From contig NC_080063.1 of NCBI RefSeq assembly GCF_026212465.1, forward strand, positions 3,931,478-3,995,477: DNA of 64,000 nucleotides, read 5' to 3'. The stretch is from Amaranthus tricolor (taxonomy: Eukaryota > Streptophyta > Magnoliopsida > Caryophyllales > Amaranthaceae). The position numbers were made by a program, and so were the translations under genes. Shown piece after piece: positions 51,040 to 61,238 of this stretch (position 1 is its first letter; each line of letters opens with the position of its first letter). The notes under the pieces were generated by a model. That model ran no database searches, had not been told where the DNA came from, and saw only the letters and a list, made by a program, of their open reading frames with translations.

Positions 51040-51870
51040 TGTATGTGTAAAATATTAGTCTCACATAATTCTGGAAGAAAAGTAAACTAAAAGGGTAGGT
51101 TAGTTGATAATTTGGAAGGAATAATTTATTTCACAATTTTAGAAACAAATAAAAGAAAACTTCTGAGAAGAAAAAAGAGAAATACGACATAATGATGAAG
51201 AAAATAATCATTTGGATGTGCATGCATAAAATAGCTAACACAAGTGTAGATCAGTTGAGATGTCTTTCAAAATTAGTGGGACACATGGTGGTTCTCGAAG
51301 AAAGAAGCGCCATTTTGAGATTAAATGAACCACTAAGAAGTGAGATAAAGATACGACACGTCAGAGCATCAATAACTTAAGCATGCAAGTGATTTTGGGG
51401 ATTGTTGAAGATGTCAGTTGGAACATTCTTTATACCAAATAATAGGCTATATATACTCCAAGGAACGCATAAATGAGGTAACTAATTTTCTATTAAATAA
51501 GAGTACATTAAGTATATCAATCTCCAGAACAATAAATACTTCTGCATTGAATATAAACTTTTTTTAAGTACTCACATTAATCTTCAAAAGAACATTTAAA
51601 GTAGATTAAATACATTAGTATTAATTTCAACAATCCTTTTTTCACAAAGTGTCACACAAACAAGTCTTAAGTAGTAATCCACCTTGTTGCCCATGTGCAC
51701 ATGGGAGGATCTATTAGGCGAATTGTCTTATTCAAGTACTGACTTAGGCATTGGAGTAGGTCTTCGAAAGAACATTATGAGCCTTACTAATCCTTGTTTA
51801 TTTTGTAGGAATTACAGGAATATGAGAGTGGTCTTACTGTATGACCTGGCTAGATAGCAAGAACAAACAT
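51040..51870 (+). mobile_element. Diverged solo LTR related to the Tat-type element
   Basis: Compared with the reverse complement of 19341-20282, it shows the same blocks in order: start TGTATGTGTAAAATATTAGT, then AAATGAGGTAACTAATTTTC, AAGTAGTAATCCACCTTGTT, CTATTAGGCGAATTGTCTTA and a TAGGTCTTCGAAAGAACATT-like part. No gag-pol follows, so it is a solo LTR or truncated copy, in the opposite orientation to the full element. The right end and TSD could not be fixed. Confidence 0.7.
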
Positions 51871-52849
51871 TCAAATTCAACATAAAATCTTGATTAAAGA
51901 TAATTATCAAATTAATCAGAAATTATTTTTCACTTTTAAAACCTTTAATTTAAAATCATAATTTATCTCTGCCAATAAATACGATAAAATTTTAATGTTT
52001 AGTTTAGAGTTTTTAGGAGTAGAGACTAGAGTAGTCATAAATTATTGAGAAAGGTTAATACTTGTATGTATGTATGTAGAAATTATAAAGTAGAGTAAGT
52101 GATAAGCTGTTAAATCCAGGTATATTGTAGCATAGGGGGCCATAACCGAAATATTCAAAGCTACTAGAAAAGCCCCAACAAAGAAAGGTACAATTTACAA
52201 ATAGACGACGGGAGCAAATCCAAATGGGAATACATGAAGAGAAATAAAGCAAATTTTAAAGCATGAAAATTAAAAGAATAGAAAGAAAATGAAAAGAGAA
52301 AACGTGCAATACGCGTGAGATATTCGATGAAGAATAAGAAGCAAATTTCAAGCTGGCCTGTGAACACGGCGGACAATTCGGGCCTGCTTAGCTGGCTTTT
52401 AACTTTTCTATACAGTTCATCACGTGCTTCGTACATGCCTTTCTTCCTCTTTTTTCTCTGTTTATGGCACTTCTTTTCATATGCGTTGACTTTACTACTT
52501 TGACTACTTGCAAAATTCAAAATCCAAGCTGTAGCCTCAAACCTGTAGACTGTAGTAGTAGCTGGATATGGAATTGTGTTTGTTGTATTTATTTGTTTTG
52601 TGTTTGATAGTCGGTAATTTTCCTGTGGGCACACAAATCACGTAAACCGAATTTACTGTTACATTTTAAACGGATTTAACCCATAATAATTTTTAAATTT
52701 TTATTTGATTCATTTTAATGTAAATTTTTATTAAGATAAATATTTTATAATTTTTAACAAAATATAATTTAATATATTTATGATTAAATATATACATTGA
52801 CAAACGTGTAAAAACTAAATGAGACGATAGTAGTAGATATGAGGAGGTA
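51871..52849. other. Intergenic DNA
   Basis: No gene supported. 52164-52634 is open on the minus strand for 156 codons and somewhat less AT-rich, but shows no domain. 52690-52840 looks like a decayed repeat shared with about 3210-3370. Confidence 0.4.
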
Positions 52850-53155
52850 TAATATGTCGTGAGGCTTCATTTATAAGGTTAAACTTTTGGTTGAGTTCAT
52901 TCTTTGGTATTATATTAAAAGACTGCGTGACAAGAGATCTAAGATATTTTATATACTCTAACACCCCTCACACACTACTTCTCAATAGAGTGAATATTCA
53001 GCGTCAAATATAAGGAGAGTCTATTATGCATCCACACTTTTAAATTCTAACCCAAATGACTCTTGTATGAGGGGGTTGTGTTAGAGTATATAAAATATTC
53101 TGAAACTTCAATTATAAGTTTAATATTCCTTTTAAGTTTATTTCTTGTCACGCGA
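52850..53155 (+). mobile_element. TRIM, family B, with both LTR remnants
   Basis: A left LTR remnant (GAGGCTTCATTTATAAGGTT, AAACTTTTGGTTGAGTT) is followed by the internal part AATATTCAGCGTCAAATA, a purine tract GAGGGGG and a right LTR starting TGTTAGAGTATATAAAATAT at 53079. Non-coding; TSD not found. Confidence 0.65.
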
Positions 53156-54119
53156 ACCCTATAAACCTAACTTGGACCTAACTTTAAGCTAAATTTAACC
53201 AATTGAAACAAATCAACAAATACTCAATTTATAGATTCAAATTCTATATATACACAACATGATTCAACTTGTGAGCCATTTTAGATTTGAAGGGTTTGGA
53301 TCTTAGAGTTTGAGATGCGATTGATTGGAGTATGTTCTTAATGCGATAAAAAATTACAATAATCAAATCATACTCGACCCTTATTCATATTCAATCGTGA
53401 TTTTACCCTTTTTCTAGGGCCTAATTACAAAAACTGACTCGACACATGACCAATTTTATCTAGCTTGTACCTAGACTCAACCAATAGAGTAACCCCAACC
53501 TAAATCCGTCTTGAATTAGACCCATAATGAGTCATGAATCATGATTTCGAGACCGATATATTTTAAACCTTTAAAATTTTTTTTCTTACTTTTTTAATAC
53601 TCTAGGGATTTCCATCAAGGGTCATACACTTAATTTGATGTATAGACCTATAGACTTAACACTAACTTAGACTTGCATTCTAAACTTTGACCAAACTCAA
53701 ATACAATCTAACCTATGACCTACTATAGACATATTATTAACATTTTGAACTCTAAAATGATAAAAATAGTAGAGTAAAAACATGAGACCAAAATCTATTT
53801 TGACCTATGATCTATCATATATAGTGGATTTAAATCCAATTTTAAAATTTTCACATCCTATGAGAGTGGATTTGGTACTCAAAATGAATCAAAATTGTCT
53901 TAATTTGAGATCATTCTCTGACTCATCTCTAATGATGCAAAATTGATGATTCCAAAATATATTCAAGTGTGTATGACATTTAGTTTTTTAAAAAAGTAAA
54001 AATTGTTTCATCAAAAACATTTAAAAAAAAAAAAGAAATTGAATCTGTGTATTTAGAAACAAAAAACTAAAAAGTTAAAATGATACCAAAGAGATTCTTA
54101 GTTTGTGTGAAAATTTGTT
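53156..54119. other. AT-rich intergenic DNA
   Basis: No gene recognised. Confidence 0.5.
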
Positions 54120-54320
54120 GAGTAGCATACTCTAGGTAAAGAAAAGTGTTAAAAGGTCACGGTTCAAATTTCAACTACCCTTCGTTTAAGTGGAATATTC
54201 AGCGCTTATGCGCATCTACGCTTATAGCCCAATGGGCTCTCGTGTAAGGGGGCGTGTTAGAGTATATAACATATACTGAGACCTCAACCATTAATTTAAA
54301 CTTTTAGTTGAATTGGTTAT
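54120..54320 (+). mobile_element. TRIM fragment, family B, internal region plus 3' LTR
   Basis: Internal part GGTCACGGTTCAAATTTCAA and GTGGAATATTCAGCGCTTAT, purine tract AAGGGGG, then the LTR from 54255: TGTTAGAGTATATAACATAT, CCTCAACCATTAATTTAAAC, GTTGAATTGGTT. The best-preserved LTR of the family in this window. Confidence 0.7.
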
Positions 54321-54399
54321 TTAAAAAAAATATGGAATTATTTTGAAAAAAAAAAATTGGTCAATGGGAATGCATGGATGAAACTTAGCACCAGAAAAC

Positions 54400-54600
54400 A
54401 GAGGTAAACTCTGCAAGGCTGCAAAGTGCAGTAGAATGTCTACGTCTTTAGCTTTCGTTGTACAGTATATATTTGTTGAATCTGCTCGGCATAATGCATT
54501 AATCACTACTTCCTTCCTCATCCTATCATCAACTTGTCTTTTTTTTACTTGTCCAACATAGAAATACGATTCTCTAAGATCTAGCTAGGGAGACTAGGTG
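54400..54600 (+). repeat. First copy of a diverged local duplication
   Basis: AAAGTGCAGTAGAATGTCTA, then TTGTTGAATCTGCT, CAACTTGTC and CTAGCTAGGGAGACT recur in the same order at 56325-56575. Confidence 0.65.
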
Positions 54601-55024
54601 AATTCATAGATACTTATTGTTCGGAATTTCTAATTAATTACCGTAATTTGTAAATTATCATATAAAAACAACAAGAAAAATAGTAAAATAAATAAAATCA
54701 AATAGGTAAATTAAAATCACAAAATCCTCCACTCTATCAAATCCTGTTATATATGGGTGATTTGATAACTTTACAAATCACCGTTATTTATTAAGACTTC
54801 CTCCTATTCTTCTGGCAAAACACTATTTAATTTAAATTTGTGAAAGTTTTTTTAGATTAAATTGTAACTTTTTCTGTGTGACAAAGAGAGTACTTATAGA
54901 GTACATGTTTTTTTATCAGTTAGAAAATAAGCTTTGTCAAAATTTATTTGTTTTTAACGGTGGGAAAAAAAATAATGATTTTATTATCTCTAGTGACTAG
55001 TACAAGCGAGAGACTATGTTGCCA

Positions 55025-55345
55025 TGTAGCATGTCTCTGGGGTTTCAACTAGTGGTTGCAACCAAAGTTTAAATCTTTAATTGGTTTAGTTCGTTGATAT
55101 AGTATCACTCATATCAAAAGTTAACGTAATAGAATGTAATGGGTTAAAATCTCATTCACTTTTCATTTTAAATAAAAATATTTAAACATCAGGCATGCAA
55201 AGAGTTTGGTCTTTTTTCACACTTTTAACAGAAAATGTTTGTGTAAAGGATGTGACATAGTATATTACAAATCCTCAAGCTTCAGCTATAACAATAAACT
55301 TAAACTTGTAATTGAGTTGTTCAATTGATGTATAGTGATATTCAC
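55025..55345 (+). mobile_element. TRIM, family B, decayed
   Basis: A left LTR remnant (TTTAAATCTTTAATTGGTTT, GTTCGTTGATATAGTATC) leads into an internal part and a right remnant reading GACATAGTATATTACAAATC, TTAAACTTGTAATTGAGTTG. Its block order follows the other copies, with strong divergence. Confidence 0.5.
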
Positions 55346-55574
55346 TTCAAACTAAATACTTAGATGTTTCCTTGAATGAAAATTTATGCTAAAAATAGAG
55401 TCATTATTCAAAGTAAAATATATAGTGATATCAATTTAAAGAAACCGATTAAAAATGCTCCCTTTTGCCAAACTTTTATTTTTATTTCGTACTTTTTAGT
55501 TTGTTGTAATTTACTTTTATTCTCAATCACATATTCACACGCTTTTTTAATATCATCTAATGACAAGGGAGTAC

Positions 55575-55805
55575 TTTGTTGGTTCCACCATATTTGTTAC
55601 ATTTGAATATTTACGCAATCCAATGCGTTCTTTAGGAATTTTTGACCGTTTATATATTGAATTTTACACGTCTAAAAATTATAAAAAGTTAATATTATGA
55701 AATTATTTGATAAGACAATTCAAACAAGATGCGACTTAACTATATTTTTTCTCACACATTAGCTGCAATATATAAAATAAGCTTCAACGATAATAATATT
55801 GATAA
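55575..55805 (+). repeat. Dispersed AT-rich repeat, family D
   Basis: The most complete copy: CCACCATATTTGTTACATTT, ACGCAATCCAATGCG, AAATTATAAAAAGTTAATAT, GATAAGACAATTCAAACAAG, CTATATTTTTTCTCACACAT, AATATATAAAATAAGCTTC. Non-coding, about 230 bp. Confidence 0.6.
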
Positions 55806-55831
55806 GTAATAACGGAAATATAGCATGTATT

Positions 55832-56167
55832 CAATGGCGATCCAGGGTTCGGAGTCCCAGGGTACACCAACTAATGGATGGAATTTCACGGTTGACGTTT
55901 ACATACAAAACTTGTTAAAATTTTAAATACGACATATAATAAAAGAAAGTGGAACAAAATAAATCAACTGACCTAATAAAAAAATATGACAAAATAAATA
56001 AACAAATAAGTGAAAATTACTAATATGAAGGATTATTTATCATTAAAAGACTTTAATATCAATTTTACATATTTACTCTAACCAATAAAAAAGTCTACTT
56101 TGAATTTTTTTTTAAGAAAATGTGTAGGGTCACATGACCTTGTAGGCTCAACATAGATCCGCCACTA
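55832..56167. mobile_element. Small hAT-like non-autonomous element
   Basis: Left end CAATGGCGATCCAGG and reversed right end AGTGGCGGATCTATG are inverted repeats of a type common in plant hAT MITEs. About 335 bp, no coding capacity. The flanks (CATGTATT and TACATATT) are not a clean 8-bp repeat, so the copy is old or the ends are off by a base. Confidence 0.6.
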
Positions 56168-56324
56168 TACATATTTCAAAATAGAGGAAGTATTTAGCGG
56201 ACGTAGAGGAGCGAAAAGAGTGCATGTTTGTAACTTTATTATGTTAGCAGTTAGATGGAGCATTGGGCATGTGCATGACCGTAGCTTTGTACAATTGTAG
56301 CAAAGTAAGCGTAGAGCTGAAGTC

Positions 56325-56575
56325 TGTAAAACTGGAAAGTGCAGTAGAATGTCTACGTCCTGAGCTTTCCATGTTTATGACAGTCAATACTCGATAGTAG
56401 AGGAGTTAATTTGTTGGATCTGCTGGTTGCCATACTATTGTCTCGTACAAGTATTCAACTTGTCATCATTTTAGTAGCTCTTGCCTTTTTCACTACTTGT
56501 CTAATATACTCTTGTCTCTAGCTACTCCTACTAGCTAGGGTCTAGGGAGAGTCTAGGGAGACTGACCAGTGCTAT
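56325..56575 (+). repeat. Second copy of the diverged local duplication
   Basis: Partner of 54400-54600: AAAGTGCAGTAGAATGTCTA, TTGTTGGATCTGCT, CAACTTGTC and CTAGCTAGGGTC in the same order, interrupted by short unique stretches. Confidence 0.65.
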
Positions 56576-56585
56576 TAAAATGTTA

Positions 56586-56795
56586 ATACTCCCTCCGAAC
56601 CAATTTAGTTGTCCCATTTTCTTATTTGGCAAAATTTTTTTAGTTGTCCCATTTCTATTTTTGTCAATCTTTTTTTATCTAAATATCCTTAGTTCATACA
56701 AGTAATTACGAATATACCCCCATATACCCTACTTACCCAACTACCCTTCACTACTTACCCTTCACTATTTACTCTTTACTACTTACCCTTTTTAA
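56586..56795. mobile_element. Left part of a Stowaway-type MITE, truncated
   Basis: Starts CTCCCTCCGAACCAATTTAG after a TA and carries TTAGTTGTCCCATTT twice, but no GGAGGGAG right end follows. The break coincides with the start of the MULE-like sequence near 56796. Confidence 0.65.
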
Positions 56796-57299
56796 TGATA
56801 TACCACTAAAATTATAGATGCATTTCGACCTACTAAAATTGATCCTCGCGGCTCCTAAAATTGATTCAAAATCATTAAATAATAGAATATTTCATGATAT
56901 ATTACTGATTGTCTTCGAAATTCACCATATACCACACAAAATGTTTTAATTCACCATATACCATTGAGTTTACGTCCGTTAGCACAAAATACCATTAATG
57001 ACAACCGTCGTCAGTGTACCGTTTGTGGTAAATTATCAGTATGCCCTTACACATTCAACTGGCGCCATTGTTAGGCTTGACTTCCCCAAACACAACGTAT
57101 TTCTTCAAAAAATTGATCCTCCATATTTCTTCTTCTCCATTCAAGAAACTTTGTATTCGATTTCATTGATCTAGAACCCTTAAAATCCATCAAAAATCCT
57201 TAAAAGCGATTTGTGTGAAGTTAATTGCAGGTTTGTGAAATGATTTGGAACCCAAACACAGGTTACTGAATTTCGCACAAAGTTCACTAATTCGGTGGA

Positions 57300-58453
57300 T
57301 TAAGCATACACAAGGTATTACTATCCTTATCCATTTGCATTTCGAGTTCTGATTTTGTATTTTTTTGCAAAATTGAGTTAGGGTTAGGGTTAAGTGTGAT
57401 AAGTTGCATGCGAATTTGAATTATGTTAAAGTGATGTGTTTTTGTTTTGTTGCGATTTATCATTTGGATTGTGATGTAATGTGTTGTTGGTAAATGTTGT
57501 TGTTAGGATAAATACAATGTGGTTGTTAGTTCGTGCTCCAGGGGTACTTTTGATGTGAGGATGGATGACACTGATAAGATCAATTTGATGGAGTTGATTG
57601 AGTATATGTTTGAGGATTCAGTGAAAAGGAACGTATATCTCCCTAAATACTTCACTCTGTCACTAGACCTAGAACAAATCGTAAGTTAGAATTAGTTGAT
57701 GATCGGACAATGTTAAAAATGTAGGAGTGGAATGAAGGGAGTAGTGAAATTGAAGTGTTTATAGAAGAGACAGAAACACCATCCCTTGTGTTTCAGTTTG
57801 TAGAAGCTATTTGGGCAAAAACTTTGAAGAACAGGGCTGAAAATATTAGGCTAATGGAGGAAGAGAATAGAAGCATGGCAGAGGAAGTAGAAGCTGAGGA
57901 GCAGCTTTTGGCCCAGCAGGCATATACTGTGGCTGTAGAGGTCCCTATTTTGAATGTTGATGATGATGGGATTAAATATGTAAGAGTGTTTGCTACCCCA
58001 ACAGCAGATGAGGTTTTTATAGGAGATTTACAACCTTAACCCTCACAACCTCAACCCTCACAACTTCAATCCTCACAACCTCAACCATCACAACCTCCAT
58101 GCTCACAAACATCTCAACCAAATAACCCTCCAAGAAGGAAAAAGCTTATTCCAAAGAAGAAGAAAATACCACTTGCACAGTCAACCCAACAACAGCCTAG
58201 GCAACCAATCTAGTCCAAAGAATAAACCAGGCTTAAACCCAAAAAGTGGAGGGTGCCTAGAAGCACTACTGTTAAATTTGGCCTTGATGTTGGCAAGAAA
58301 ACTGCAGCAGGGAGGCATATCAACACTAGGGGCAAGAAAACCCAAAGAGTGGTTAAGAAATTGATGTTGAGTCTGATGCTTGGCCTTTTGATAATATTGA
58401 AGATGGTGATTATGAAGTTTCTGATGTTGAGGCTGATTCTGATATAGAGTTGG
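57300..58453 (+). pseudogene. MULE-type gene remnant with PB1-like N-terminus, cut by an LTR
   Basis: After an intron-like stretch (donor after CACACAAG near 57314, acceptor TTGTTAG at 57500-57506), the frame reads DKYNVVVSSCSRGTFDVRMD and INLMELIEYMFEDS, which I associate with the PB1-like domain at the head of some plant Mutator-type transposases. Past a stop and shift near 57690, IEVFIEETETPSLVFQF and EENRSMAEEVEAEEQLL follow, then a SQPQPSQP repeat from 58040 and a basic KKWRVPRSTTVKFGLDVG part around 58247-58290. The acidic end (EDGDYEVSDVEADSDIE) stops at 58453, where an LTR starts. No catalytic domain remains. The AT-rich leader at 56796-57060 may be its terminal repeat region. Confidence 0.6.
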
Positions 58454-58580
58454 TGTAACACCCCGAGATTTTAATAATGAAATTATTTAATATTTTAACA
58501 ACTTTTAAAGATTTTACAAATTTATTAAATTATTTCTGAATTAGTTTTAATAAATTTCTTTCATATACAGATTTAAATGT

Positions 58581-58776
<196 letters not shown>

Positions 58777-58927
58777 TATAGTTATGACTTCTCAAGTAAA
58801 GAGGTTCGAATAAAAATGATTATTTTATTAAAATGTGTGAACCCACGAAGGTGAGTCTCTTAGTTGGGTCTCGTAAGAAAAAGAATCGAGATAAAAATAA
58901 ATAAATTAAGCCTAATAAAAAAAAAAG

Positions 58928-58935
58928 TATAAAAA
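58928..58935 (+). promoter_or_regulatory. Probable LTR TATA box
   Basis: TATAAAAA, followed about 10 nt later by GAAACCCTAAACGC and a C-rich leader, fits an LTR promoter and start region. Confidence 0.5.
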
Positions 58936-59014
58936 CCCATGAAACCCTAAACGCTCACAAGACCAAGCCGTCACTCTCCTTCTCCTTCCTTCTCCCTTCT
59001 CCTCTGCGCTGCTT

Positions 59015-59165
59015 CCTCTCTTCCCCAACCAGTCGCGCCTCCTCTCTTCCCTAACCAGCAGCAGCCGCCCTTGTTTCTCCTCGCAAACAGCAACAGTCGC
59101 GTTGTTTCCCCTCACAAGCAGCAGCAAGGGCTGCGTTCTCTTCCCCAAACAGTAGCGGCCAGCAA
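59015..59165 (+). repeat. Degenerate 30-bp tandem repeat in the LTR leader
   Basis: About five units of CTCTTCCCCAACCAG plus a GCAGCAG-type tail, strongly diverged. The minus-strand 112-codon frame across it is a by-product. Confidence 0.55.
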
Positions 59166-60590
59166 CTAGGCCGCCAGCCTGCTCCTCCCCCTTCTGCCGT
59201 GAAGGCTGCCGCCTCCAGCAGCCACGGTCCAGCCGCGTGGTGTCAACCATCTAGTCTTCACTCCTTTTCTAATTACCCCATTGTAAGCCTCTCAAGTTCA
59301 CTCTAAGTAATTTTCCTAGAATCTAATTAGAATTCTACTAAGTTTATGAGTTTGGTGTTAATTTTGTATGATTTTCATTGAATCTTGTTATGGGTAAGAA
59401 TTTGATTGATGACTTAAATGTACTTACGAATTGGTTTTTTGAAATATGGATGAAAAGTATTGAACTTTGTATTATTTTCATTAAATCTTATGATGGATAA
59501 GAGTTTAAGTAATGATTTGAATATAGCTATGAATTAGAGTTAAAGTATGAATAGAAGTGATAATAATTGTACTACTTTAGTGCTTGGGGATGTTTTAAAA
59601 CTTGAATAGATTGGTATGAGATTTAAATATATGATTTGATTGTGAATAGGTGATAATAGTTCTTATAATTGAGAGTATTAGTCACAAAAGTGGTGTTAAT
59701 TGTCACTTGTATTATAAAGATGATGGTGGATATTGTTATATTATTGAGTATTATTGTTAGTCAATTGTGGTATGGTCGTGGTAATTAAAGTTGAATACTA
59801 TCATTGTTGAAGTAGGAAGAAACCATTGTTGCCATTTTTGTTTCGAATTATTTGGGGAAGTGCTTCTTTTCATGCCTTCTTGTCATCATGAGTAATCTTG
59901 TACATTGTAGTAAACTATATCACAACTTGAGGCTATCACTAACATCAATATCATCATAAGTTTCTAGTGTCGATCTTGTTATACAAGTGCTAGTAGCCTA
60001 AGACATTTCATAGTGACGAGGCCTTATACTTTGAGCCTCATTGGTTTATAGGAATTGTCATAAAATGCACTTTATTGTTGTGAAAGCTTACTTGATTGTT
60101 GGTTTAGTAGATGGAAAGACTTATGTTGTGTTGAGTTAATGATTTTGACTTGTATTGAATGAGTTGTGTGCGTGTTAGAGTAATCGAAAACTCATGTTGA
60201 ATGGGTGATAGCGGTTACTTTCGTATTTAGTTTGGTATGGCAAAGTAGTTAAGGGAACTTATTAGTTCTACTCATAACTTATATAGGTTCCCACTTCATA
60301 AGAGGAAAGTAGAACCTTAGTCGGGTGATTTTTGTAACTTGTGGTCATGCAGTGACACTTGCAGGTATGTACACGCAGTAATTTGATTATCATATTCATT
60401 GTTTCAAAGTATTATTCATATTTCATGATTATATGCATTGCATTAGAATTATAGAGCGCCAAAAAGTAAACTATGCTAGCGTATAGGCATAATAGTGAAA
60501 TAGGCAAGTAGAATGAAAACATTAGGAGACTACGAGAACCTACTTCTATATAGTAGAGAACGCACCATGGTTGTGTGTGGTATCGAAGTT

Positions 60591-61238
60591 AATTCCTACT
60601 TATTGAGCCTTGATGTATGATTAGTTGGCGTGACTTTGAGGAATTTGGTGTTTTCATTTTGAAGTGTTGAATAGATTGAGAGATAAGGAGGAGGACGGTT
60701 TCTTGAAGAGGAATTGAGAAGGCGTGTGAAGTGTGAAGTAAGAGAGGGTTTAATAGTGTGATGAAATGACGGTTTCCTTAAGTCCAATCCCTTTAATGCT
60801 CTAATCATAGCGTTTGATATGGAAAGATTTTGAAGAGATGGGATTGAAAACCGTTTCCCATTATTTTTAATTTAAGTTGGCCGTCTAAAAAAAATGTGAA
60901 ATATGAAAACAAAATATAAATAAATAAAATATGAATATGATATGAATATTAAAATAAAATATGAAAACAAAATAGAAAAATGATGAATTATGATAAAAAA
61001 TTATAAAGAAAATGTAGAAAAATGATGAATTATGAAAAAAGATTATAAAGAAAATAACGAACATATTGCTGTGGTCTGATCAAACTAACAACATGCAAAC
61101 AAGAAAATATTCATAGTACAAACTTCATTACGTGTTTACCTGATCCATGCAATAATTGATTTTCAATCAAAATTTTGAGATTGATTCCTGACCCTCTTTT
61201 TTTCATGATGCTTCTTTGGAAATTTTATGCAACCAACT
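60591..61238 (-). other. Region downstream of the copia pol
   Basis: Read on the minus strand this follows the pol stop. No LTR start with TG, clear purine tract or TSD could be fixed. A 70-codon frame at 60596-60808 has no known domain. Probably the 3' part of the copia element, truncated where it meets the LTR ending near 60590. 60900-61060 is A-rich with short repeats of AATATGAAAACAAAAT. Confidence 0.4.

Noticed and set aside
52164..52634. 156-codon minus-strand frame
   Set aside because: No recognisable domain, aromatic-rich AT-biased composition at its end, and no promoter or splice context; plausible as a chance frame.
58912..59250. 112-codon minus-strand frame rich in Arg and Gly
   Set aside because: Lies across the degenerate tandem repeat in the LTR leader, opposite to the likely transcription direction.
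60578..60588. TGGTATCGAAG as proof that the LTR ends at 60577
   Set aside because: The preceding bases do not end in CA and no internal region follows; kept only as a possibility in the LTR entry.
61190..61206. CCCTCTTTTTTTCA as purine tract of the copia element (minus strand)
   Set aside because: No LTR start with TG follows it and no matching LTR could be identified, so the assignment would be guesswork.
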